A stretch of DNA of 6,507 nt from Methanomicrobiales archaeon (lineage in GTDB: Archaea; Halobacteriota; Methanomicrobia; Methanomicrobiales; JACTUA01): NCBI GenBank assembly GCA_028678815.1, contig JAJRCS010000081.1, forward strand, positions 1-6,507, written 5' to 3'. Both the position numbers and the translations under genes were made by a program. Below the pieces are notes generated by a model. That model was not told the DNA's origin and did no database searches. It was given only the letters and a program-made list of their open reading frames with translations. Below are positions 1 through 5,628 of this stretch, one piece after another; the stretch's first letter is position 1, and each line of letters starts with the position of its first letter.

Positions 1-57
1 GACATGACCGCGACCTTCATCAGCGCAGACCCGTGCATCGCCTGCACGGAGCGGTGA
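1..57 (+). CDS. Energy-converting (group 4) [NiFe] hydrogenase large subunit, C-terminal end only
   Basis: Only the last 18 codons and a TGA stop (55-57) are inside the window; the frame is open to the left edge. The peptide ends in DPCIACTER. This matches the C-terminal DPCxxC motif of [NiFe] hydrogenase large subunits, whose two cysteines bind the active-site nickel and iron; the form with T and R after the second Cys is typical of group 4 enzymes (Ech, Mbh, Eha/Ehb, Hyc families). These membrane complexes couple H2 and ferredoxin to an ion gradient. The stop follows directly after the Arg, so there is no C-terminal extension for a maturation protease to remove, as known for some Ech/CooH-type subunits. 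Only 4 bases separate it from the next gene, so the two are probably co-transcribed. Whether it is EchE, MbhL or an Eha/Ehb subunit cannot be told from 18 residues. Confidence 0.8.
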   Translation, partial: DMTATFISADPCIACTER

Positions 58-59
58 TC
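48..59 (+). promoter_or_regulatory. Ribosome binding site of the four-cluster ferredoxin gene
   Basis: GGAG (48-51) and GGTGATC (53-59) resemble the complement of the 16S rRNA 3' end, interrupted by one C. The site lies inside the last codons and stop of the hydrogenase gene, just before the GTG at 62. This supports the GTG start and suggests translational coupling. The spacing from the second half is short, so GGAG may be the part that pairs. Confidence 0.5.
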
Positions 60-61
60 CC

Positions 62-676
62 GTGACGTCCATCACCTGGTACCTCCGCGAGTTCCTCCGG
101 CCCGAATGGGTCCGGAAGTTCCTGACCGTGAGGACCGCGCCCCTCGTCATCCCGGCCCACTTCCGGGACTTCCCCGCCCGCACGGAGGTCGAGTGCACCC
201 ACTGCTTCACCTGCCGGATGATCTGCCCTGCGCCCGGCGCCATCGAGGTGCTCCAGCGGGAGGGAACGTGGGGCCCCGAGGTCTACCATGGACACTGCAT
301 CCGGTGCGGCCTCTGCGTCGAGGCCTGCCCCGAGGGGGTGCTCGCGAGCGGGCGGATCCTCGCGCAGCAGGAGGCGGACCGGACGAGGTTCACCGCCGAG
401 TTCCACATCCGGGTGGACCCCGCGAAGTGCATGCGGTGCGGGAACTGCTGCGTCGCCTGCCCGGTGAACAAGGAGAAGGACCCCCAGATCGCCTCGGGGG
501 GCCACTCGGCGAACGACGAGGTGATCATGAAGATCCAGGGCGGGCAGCATGTCATCATCCACGAGGAGATCTGCACGGGCTGCCGGACCTGCGAGGACAC
601 CTGCCCCAACACCGCGATCCGGGTTGCCCGGGTCGTGCAGGCCGTCCACGGGACCTTCGAGAAGGAGGGCTCATGA
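62..676 (+). CDS. Polyferredoxin-like protein with four [4Fe-4S] motifs (hydrogenase ferredoxin subunit and/or FwdF-type)
   Basis: A 204-residue iron-sulfur electron carrier starting at GTG. Four CxxCxxCxxxC(P) motifs are visible, with cysteines at 45/48/51/55, 79/82/85/89, 123/126/129/133 and 171/174/177/181, i.e. two 2[4Fe-4S] modules. No signal peptide or membrane segment is seen, so it should act on the cytoplasmic side. The first 40 residues, with Trp, Arg and Pro before the first cluster, resemble the N-terminal lead of NuoI/MbhN/EchF-type subunits of complex I-like hydrogenases, which fits the large-subunit gene just upstream. The second half (CPVNKEKDP after motif 3) also recalls FwdF, the polyferredoxin of formylmethanofuran dehydrogenase, but FwdF usually has about eight clusters and is nearly twice as long. 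It ends in an ATGA overlap with fwdD. The likely role, inferred, is to pass electrons from the hydrogenase towards FwdB. That it is a multi-cluster ferredoxin is certain; its exact complex is not. Confidence 0.9.
   Translation: MTSITWYLREFLRPEWVRKFLTVRTAPLVIPAHFRDFPARTEVECTHCFTCRMICPAPGAIEVLQREGTWGPEVYHGHCIRCGLCVEACPEGVLASGRILAQQEADRTRFTAEFHIRVDPAKCMRCGNCCVACPVNKEKDPQIASGGHSANDEVIMKIQGGQHVIIHEEICTGCRTCEDTCPNTAIRVARVVQAVHGTFEKEGS
663..669 (+). promoter_or_regulatory. Ribosome binding site before fwdD
   Basis: AGGAGGG-like purine run (AAGGAGGG, about 662-669) inside the last codons of the ferredoxin gene. It lies only 3 bases before the ATG at 673 and 12 bases before the in-frame ATG at 682. 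Both starts are possible; 673 overlaps the upstream stop as ATGA and is taken here. Confidence 0.6.
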
Positions 677-1062
677 GGTTCATGCTCTTCTCGGGGCGGA
701 CCATCCGGCAGGGGAACGCGGTGGAGTCCAAGCTCTCGCCCGAGTACCGGGACGCCACCTCGGTCCTCTCCATGACCCCCTTCGACATGATGGAGGCCGG
801 CCTCGACGAGGGGGACGCGGTCCTTGTTTCGGGCCCGGGCGGGCAGGTGGTCCTCACCGTGAAGGCCGACGAGCACCTCCCGGCCGGGCACGTCTTCCTC
901 CCCTACGGCCCGTACGCGAACCACCTCACCCCAACCGAGACCCATGCGACCGGCATGCCGGACTACAAGGCCATCCCTGTCGAGGTGGAGCCGGCGGAGG
1001 GGAAGCCCGTGACGGTCTGGGAGCTCATGAGGGACCTGGGGGGTGTGCCCCATGCTCCTTAA
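673..1062 (+). CDS. fwdD: Formylmethanofuran dehydrogenase subunit D (molybdopterin dinucleotide-binding)
   Basis: A 129-residue protein that forms the small molybdopterin-dinucleotide-binding part of formylmethanofuran dehydrogenase. Together with FwdB it matches the formate dehydrogenase/DMSO reductase fold, in which this domain closes over the pterin cofactor. Visible features are GRTIRQGNAVESK near the N terminus (8-20), the hydrophobic GDAVLVSGPGG segment (47-57) typical of the barrel domain, and the conserved GPYANHLTPTETHATGMPDYK region (about 79-99), which is characteristic of FwdD. Length is normal for the family. Its ATG overlaps the TGA of the ferredoxin gene, and its 3' end overlaps the start of fwdB by 11 bases, so D and B are probably made in step. 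An alternative ATG at 682 would remove three residues. Whether the metal is Mo (Fmd) or W (Fwd) cannot be read from the sequence; the symbol follows the fwd convention. Confidence 0.93.
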   Translation: MRFMLFSGRTIRQGNAVESKLSPEYRDATSVLSMTPFDMMEAGLDEGDAVLVSGPGGQVVLTVKADEHLPAGHVFLPYGPYANHLTPTETHATGMPDYKAIPVEVEPAEGKPVTVWELMRDLGGVPHAP

Positions 1063-2359
1063 GGACGTGGTCTGCCCCTACTGCGCCTGCCTCTGCGATG
1101 ACCTGGACGTGACCGTGGAGGGGAACCGGGTCACGGGAGTTGACAATGCCTGCGACCTGGGGGCCCATAAGTTCCAGGCAGGGAACCGGCTCCCCGGCCC
1201 CGTCCGGCCCACGGAGAAGGGCTGGGACCGGGTCAGCCGGGAGGAGGCCATCGGCTTCACCGTCGATATGCTTCTTTCAGCCGACCGGCCCCTCATCTAC
1301 GGCTGGTCCACCACCTCGGTGGAGGCCCAGAGCCTCGGGATCCACATCGCCGAGGAGATCGGCGGGGTCGTCGACGCGACGACCTCGGTCTGCCACGGCC
1401 CCTCCATCCTTGCCATCCAGGAGGTGGGGCACCCCGGCTGCACCCTCGGGCAGGTGAAGAACCGGGCCGACGTGGTGATCTACTGGGGCTGCAACCCCAT
1501 CGAGGCCCACCCCCGGCATCTCTCCCGGTACACCATGTACTCGGACGGATTCTTCCTGGAGAATGCCTTCAAGGAACGGACCCTCATCGTGGCCGACATC
1601 CGGCCCACCGAGAGCGCGAACGTGGCAGACGAGTTCGTGCACCTGAAGCGGGGCGGGGACTACGCGGTCCTCAGTGCCCTCCGGGCCATCGTCCGGGGGA
1701 AGACCGGCTCCATCCCCTCCCATGTCGCGGGGGTCTCCAGGGCCCAGCTCCTCCGGATCGGGGAGGTCTGTAAGAACGCGAAGTACGGGGCCTTCTTCTT
1801 CGGGATGGGCCTCACCCAGACGGTGGGCAAGTACAAGAACATCCGGAACGCCATCGAGCTCGTGGACGAGCTGAACCGGCACACGAAGTGGACCCTCACC
1901 CCCATGCGGGGACACTTCAATGTCTACGGGTTCAACGAGGTCTGCACCTGGGTCACGGGCTACCCCTACGCCGTGGACTTCTCCCGGGGGATGGCCTTCT
2001 ACAACCCGGGGGAGACAACTGCCGTGGATATCCTTGCCCGGAAGGAGTGCGACGCCTGCCTCGTTGTGGCAAGCGACCCCGCGGCCCACTTCCCCCGGGC
2101 CGCCGTGGAGCACCTGGCGGAGATCCCGGTGGTCCAGATCGATCCCGTGGTGAACGCCACCACGGCCTTCTGCGACCTCCAGATCCCTGTGGCGGTCACG
2201 GGGATCGATGCCGAGGGGACGGCATACCGGATGGACGGGGTGCCCATCCGGGCGAAGAAGATCCTCGATCTCGGGTATCCCGCCGACTCCGAGATCCTCA
2301 GGGAAGTCTACCAGCAGATCCGTGACCGGAAGAAGGTCCGGGAGGTGAAGCCGGTATGA
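1052..2359 (+). CDS. fwdB: Formylmethanofuran dehydrogenase subunit B (catalytic Mo/W subunit)
   Basis: The 435-residue catalytic subunit that reduces CO2 to formate at a tungsten- or molybdenum-bis-pyranopterin site; the formate then passes to FwdA. The N terminus carries a [4Fe-4S] site: VVCPYCACLCDD (Cys8, 11, 15, with an additional Cys13) plus Cys34 in NACDLG. The metal-ligand residue is a cysteine in TSVCHGPS (Cys114, codon TGC at 1391-1393); some relatives have selenocysteine there. The NPIEAHPRHLSRY segment (about 148-160) is a family signature for cofactor binding. Length is normal. A GTG at 1043 would add three residues (Met-Cys-Pro). I prefer ATG 1052 because a G-rich site with GGTG at 1042-1045 lies 6 bases before it and because homologs begin close to this point. 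It overlaps fwdD by 11 bases and fwdA by ATGA. Subunit identity is secure; the metal is not determined. Confidence 0.95.
   Translation: MLLKDVVCPYCACLCDDLDVTVEGNRVTGVDNACDLGAHKFQAGNRLPGPVRPTEKGWDRVSREEAIGFTVDMLLSADRPLIYGWSTTSVEAQSLGIHIAEEIGGVVDATTSVCHGPSILAIQEVGHPGCTLGQVKNRADVVIYWGCNPIEAHPRHLSRYTMYSDGFFLENAFKERTLIVADIRPTESANVADEFVHLKRGGDYAVLSALRAIVRGKTGSIPSHVAGVSRAQLLRIGEVCKNAKYGAFFFGMGLTQTVGKYKNIRNAIELVDELNRHTKWTLTPMRGHFNVYGFNEVCTWVTGYPYAVDFSRGMAFYNPGETTAVDILARKECDACLVVASDPAAHFPRAAVEHLAEIPVVQIDPVVNATTAFCDLQIPVAVTGIDAEGTAYRMDGVPIRAKKILDLGYPADSEILREVYQQIRDRKKVREVKPV
2341..2348 (+). promoter_or_regulatory. Strong Shine-Dalgarno site of fwdA
   Basis: GGAGGTGA is a full match to the anti-Shine-Dalgarno sequence, 7 bases before the ATG at 2356. 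It lies inside the last codons of fwdB. It is the clearest ribosome binding site in the window and fixes the fwdA start. Confidence 0.85.
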
Positions 2360-4056
2360 CCGAGCTCCTCCTCAGGAACGCCTGCGTCATCGATCCCCTC
2401 AACAGGGTCAACGGCGACGTCATGGACATCGCCATCCGCGACGGGTGGATCGTGGAATCGGTGGGGAACGGCGCCGAGGTCATCGACGCGAGGGGCTTCC
2501 TCACCCTCCCCGGCGGGATCGACTCCCATACCCACATCTGCGGCACCAAGGTGAACTTCGGCCGCTACATGATGCCCGAGGACATGCGGGCAGGGAGGAC
2601 CATCCGGAAGGGGGTGATGCACGCCACCTCGGGCTACAGCGTGCCCACAACGTATGGCAACAGCTACCGGTACAGCGCCATGGGGTACACCTCCATCCTC
2701 GAGGGGGCCATGGCGCCCCTGGAGGCCCGGCACACCCACGAGGAGTTCTCGGCCACCCCCCTCCAGGACACCATGGCGAACACCCTCTTCGACGGCAACT
2801 GGCCGGTCATGGAGGCCGTGAAGGAGAAGGACGTGAAGCGGGCGGCCGCCATCGTCGCCTGGACCCTCGCGGCGGTGAAGGGTTTTGCCGTAAAGCTCAC
2901 GAACCCCGGGGGCACCGAGGCCTGGGGCTGGGGGAAGAACGTCACGTGCATCCGGGACCCGGTCCCCCACTTCGAGGTGACCCCCGCGGAGATCATCGAG
3001 ACCCTCATCCGGGCGAACGAGCTCCTCCGGCTCCCACACTCCGTCCATCTCCACTGCAACAACCTGGGGGCGCCGGGCAACTACCAGTGCACCATCGGGA
3101 CCTTCGACCTCGTGCCCGACCTGAACAAAGAGCGCCAGAGCCTGTACGCGACCCACGTCCAGTTCCATGCCTACGGCGGGACGAGCTGGAAGGACATCAA
3201 CTCGAAGGCCGAGCCGGTTGCGTACTCGGTGAACCGGAAACCCCAGATCGTTATTGACATGGGCCAGATGATGTTCGGCAAGACCACCACCATGACCGCC
3301 GACGGGCCCATGGAGTGGAACCTCTACCGGCTCCACCACAACAAGTGGTCCAACCACGACGTGGAGCTGGAGACCACCTCCGGCATCATCCCCGTCTACT
3401 ACAGCAAGAAGTCCCTCGTGAACTGCGTGATGTGGGCCATCGGCCTCGAGCTCGCCCTCCTTGTGAAGGATCCCTGGCAGTGCCTCCTTGCCACCGACAA
3501 CCCGAACGGCGCCCCCTTCGTCAGGTACCCCGAGATCATCGGGCTCCTCATGAGCAAACGGTACCGTGACGAGGAGTTCAGGACCATCCACCCTGATACC
3601 GGGAAGCGGGTGATCCTCGACACCCTGGACCGGGAGCTCGGCTGGCATGACATCGCCGTGATGACCCGGGCGGGCCAGGCAAAGGCCCTCGGGATCGCGA
3701 AGATCGGGAAGGGGCACCTCGGGGTGGGGGCCGAGGCGGACATCGCCGTCTACCCCATCCGGATCAGGGATACCGACCCGTCGCGGGACTACGCCGCCGT
3801 GGTGAGTGCCTTCCAGCGGACCGCCTGGACCATCAAGCGCGGGCGGGTGGTCTGCCGGGATGGCGACGTGGTGGTGGAGGGCACGAACCGGACCATCTGG
3901 GCCAATTCCCGGGTGCCGGAGGCCTTCGACATGGGAAGGGACCCGGAGTTCGTGAAGAAGTTCGACCGCTATTATACGGTCCGGATGGCCAACTACCCGG
4001 TGCAGGACGCGTACATTCCGCGGTCCGGCTGCATCGAGAGCGAGGCGGTCCTGTGA
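2356..4056 (+). CDS. fwdA: Formylmethanofuran dehydrogenase subunit A (dinuclear-metal amidohydrolase)
   Basis: A 566-residue member of the amidohydrolase (urease/dihydroorotase-like) superfamily. In the complex it condenses formate, arriving by an internal tunnel from FwdB, with methanofuran to give formylmethanofuran. The metal site is complete: HTH (His58, His60) after the PGGIDS strand, Lys180 in VKLTNPGG (the lysine expected to be carboxylated, codon at 2893-2895), histidines in HSVHLHCNN (about 228-236) and in VQFHAYGG (about 268-275), and Asp381 in LATDNPNG. The C-terminal part (about 440-515, ADIAVYPI then TIKRGRVVCRDGDVV) is the usual small beta domain. Length is typical. The start overlaps fwdB by ATGA, with a perfect ribosome binding site; the end overlaps fwdC by GTGA. 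No key residue is missing. Confidence 0.96.
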   Translation: MTELLLRNACVIDPLNRVNGDVMDIAIRDGWIVESVGNGAEVIDARGFLTLPGGIDSHTHICGTKVNFGRYMMPEDMRAGRTIRKGVMHATSGYSVPTTYGNSYRYSAMGYTSILEGAMAPLEARHTHEEFSATPLQDTMANTLFDGNWPVMEAVKEKDVKRAAAIVAWTLAAVKGFAVKLTNPGGTEAWGWGKNVTCIRDPVPHFEVTPAEIIETLIRANELLRLPHSVHLHCNNLGAPGNYQCTIGTFDLVPDLNKERQSLYATHVQFHAYGGTSWKDINSKAEPVAYSVNRKPQIVIDMGQMMFGKTTTMTADGPMEWNLYRLHHNKWSNHDVELETTSGIIPVYYSKKSLVNCVMWAIGLELALLVKDPWQCLLATDNPNGAPFVRYPEIIGLLMSKRYRDEEFRTIHPDTGKRVILDTLDRELGWHDIAVMTRAGQAKALGIAKIGKGHLGVGAEADIAVYPIRIRDTDPSRDYAAVVSAFQRTAWTIKRGRVVCRDGDVVVEGTNRTIWANSRVPEAFDMGRDPEFVKKFDRYYTVRMANYPVQDAYIPRSGCIESEAVL

Positions 4057-4826
4057 GGGTCATTCTCACCGCAAAGCCAAGGAAGAAGCCCCTCATTCCC
4101 GTCGAGGCCGAGACCATCATCCCCCGGCACTTCCGGCAGGGCCGGGACCTCACCGTCTGGGAGGGGAACCGGGAGCGGTCCCTCCGGGATATCTTCGACG
4201 TCATGGTGGAGCGGACCGCGGCGGCCGCCGAGGAGGTGGAGGTGATCCTCCGGGGCGACGTCTCCCGGTTCAAGCGGGTCGGGGAGTACATGGACGCCGG
4301 GAAGATCACCATCGAGGGCGACATCGGGATGCACTGCGGGAACTTCATGACCGGCGGGACCATCGAGATCCACGGGAACGCCGACGGGTGGCTCGGCCGG
4401 GAGATGCGGGGCGGCCGGATCCTCTGCCACGGGAACGCCGGCCACTACGCAGGGTCGGGCTACCGGGGCGAGAAGTTCGGGATGAAGGGCGGAACCCTGG
4501 AGATCCTGGGGAACGCGGGCGACTTCGCCGCCGAGTACCTGGCGGGGGGCGAGGTGATCATCCACGGGAACGCGGGCGACCTCCCGGGGGTGGAGATGGT
4601 GAACGGGACCCTCACCATTCACGGGAACTGCTCCCGGCCCTGCGGGAACATGACCGGCGGCACCTGCACCGTGCTCGGGACGGTCCGGGGGATGCTCCCC
4701 ACCTTCCGGAAGAACAGCACGCTTCTCCATGGATCCGATAAGATACCCCTCACGGTCTTCGAGGGGGATATCGCCAACCGGGGGAAGGGGATCCTCCAGG
4801 TGCGGGAATACTCGTACGACGACTGA
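4053..4826 (+). CDS. fwdC: Formylmethanofuran dehydrogenase subunit C (GXGXXXG-repeat beta-helix)
   Basis: A 257-residue structural subunit homologous to the C-terminal beta-helix domain of glutamate synthase large subunit. About six repeats of roughly 19-20 residues run from residue 87 to about 205, each built like IHGNAGDxxGxxMxGGT; good copies start near residues 87, 106, 125, 151, 170 and 189. In known complexes FwdC helps FwdA and FwdB pack together. The start is GTG (4053) in a GTGA overlap with the fwdA stop; the upstream site (GAGGCGGT) is weak, so translation may depend on coupling to fwdA. It is the last gene of the plus-strand unit: no FwdG or FmdE-like gene follows. Length is slightly short but normal. 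Confidence 0.94.
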   Translation: MRVILTAKPRKKPLIPVEAETIIPRHFRQGRDLTVWEGNRERSLRDIFDVMVERTAAAAEEVEVILRGDVSRFKRVGEYMDAGKITIEGDIGMHCGNFMTGGTIEIHGNADGWLGREMRGGRILCHGNAGHYAGSGYRGEKFGMKGGTLEILGNAGDFAAEYLAGGEVIIHGNAGDLPGVEMVNGTLTIHGNCSRPCGNMTGGTCTVLGTVRGMLPTFRKNSTLLHGSDKIPLTVFEGDIANRGKGILQVREYSYDD

Positions 4827-4842
4827 AATCACTCAGGATCGG

Positions 4843-4878
4843 CGGAAGGGCGGGAGTGTCTCACCCTATCTTCTTCCG
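4843..4878. terminator. Imperfect inverted repeat between convergent units, possible terminator
   Basis: The convergent gap holds only 34 non-coding bases (4827-4860). CGGAAG (4843-4848) can pair with CTTCCG (4873-4878), with GGGAG/CTC-CC pairing (4852-4856 with 4860-4865) inside around a TGT loop. A competing pairing is GCGGGAG (4850-4856) with CTCCCGC (4880-4886). Half of it lies within the 3' end of pyrK. No long T run follows on either strand; the minus strand has only a short TGATTTC beyond the hairpin. The position suits bidirectional termination, but chance pairing in G+C-rich DNA is equally likely. Confidence 0.25.
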
Positions 4879-5628
4879 TCTCCCGCTCGCGTCCCGGGTG
4901 TACTTCCCGAACTCGGTGCCGGCGAGCCGATCTCCGGTAAAGACCGGCCCCTCCCTGCAGACCCGGAGACCGTCAGGATCGATTGCACACGACCCGCAGA
5001 TTCCGACACCGCAGTTCATGTACCGGTGGAGGGAGAACTGCCCCCGGTCCGGGATGCCCGCCTCATCGAGGATCCTGAGAACGGTCCGCATCATCGGCTC
5101 CGGGCCGCAGACGCAGACGGAGCCGAAGTCCCGGAGCTTCACGCCGCCGAGAAGATCGGTGACGAACCCGTGATGCCCCCCGGACCCGTCATCCGTCGCC
5201 ACCCGGAGATCGGTTTCCCTGGCCAGTGCCTTCCGGAAGGGCAGCTCCTTTCCCGTCGCCGCTCCCTGGAGGAACACCTCCACCTTCCCCTGCATCGCGA
5301 GGGGGAGGAGAGGGGCGGCCCCGATCCCCCCTGCCACGGCGAGGACCTTCCCCCGGGGGGAAAATCCGTTCCCGAAGGGCCCCCGGATCCCGAGGAGGTC
5401 ACCCTTCTCCAGCCGGAACATCGCCTTCGTCGCGTCCCCGACCTCCTGCACCGAGATGGTATCCTCCCCCGAGAGGGCCATGGGGATCTCGTCCACCCCC
5501 GGCACCCACACCATCACAAACTGCCCGGGGGTGAAGGTGAAGGACCCGGAGAGCCGGAAGGTGCGGATCTTCGGGGTCTCCTTCGTGATCCCCTTTATTG
5601 AGACGGCCCGGGGGAGCCCCTCACCCAT
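4861..5628 (-). CDS. pyrK: Dihydroorotate dehydrogenase electron-transfer subunit (FAD, [2Fe-2S])
   Basis: The 255-residue electron-transfer subunit of class 1B dihydroorotate dehydrogenase in pyrimidine synthesis. It moves electrons from the FMN of PyrD through a [2Fe-2S] cluster and FAD to NAD or another acceptor. Order of parts: an FAD-binding barrel (about 1-95) with FTPGQFVMVWVPG (32-44) and GPFGNGF (83-89); a nucleotide-binding domain beginning at AGGIGAAPLLPLA (99-111) and including VCGPEPMM (173-180); and a C-terminal cluster site with Cys206, 211, 214 and 224 (Cx4Cx2Cx9C). The FAD motif that is usually RPxS in bacterial PyrK reads IPMALS (48-53) here, without the Arg. The ATG at 5626-5628 overlaps the pyrD stop by 8 bases, so the pair is translationally linked. 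Length is typical. Confidence 0.93.
   Translation of the reverse strand: MGEGLPRAVSIKGITKETPKIRTFRLSGSFTFTPGQFVMVWVPGVDEIPMALSGEDTISVQEVGDATKAMFRLEKGDLLGIRGPFGNGFSPRGKVLAVAGGIGAAPLLPLAMQGKVEVFLQGAATGKELPFRKALARETDLRVATDDGSGGHHGFVTDLLGGVKLRDFGSVCVCGPEPMMRTVLRILDEAGIPDRGQFSLHRYMNCGVGICGSCAIDPDGLRVCREGPVFTGDRLAGTEFGKYTRDASGRRKKIG

Noticed and set aside
106..672. Plus-strand extension of the fwdD frame upstream to an ATG at 106
   Set aside because: The upstream part is an Arg/Pro/Gly-rich overlap frame of the ferredoxin gene without conserved content; FwdD is normally about 130 residues and starts near 673.
1277..2113. Minus-strand open frame of 278 codons opposite fwdB
   Set aside because: Composition-driven shadow of fwdB with no family motif; the sense strand carries all FwdB signatures.
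2308..3717. Long open frame of 469 codons on the minus strand opposite fwdA
   Set aside because: It is antisense to a complete, motif-rich fwdA. Its translation is rich in Gly, Val, Asp, His and Pro with no recognisable domain, as expected when G+C-rich third positions suppress stop codons on the opposite strand.
4310..4670. Repeated GGGAACGC-like DNA, considered as a tandem repeat or regulatory array
   Set aside because: The repeats are in frame, imperfect and explained by the GXGXXXG beta-helix repeats of FwdC.
3993..4832. Minus-strand open frame of 279 codons spanning the end of fwdA and fwdC
   Set aside because: Shadow of the repeat-rich fwdC gene; the apparent repeats in its translation mirror the fwdC repeats.
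4729..5601. Plus-strand open frame of 290 codons opposite pyrK
   Set aside because: It is antisense to a complete pyrK with all cofactor motifs, and its Pro/Arg/Glu-rich translation has no recognisable domain.
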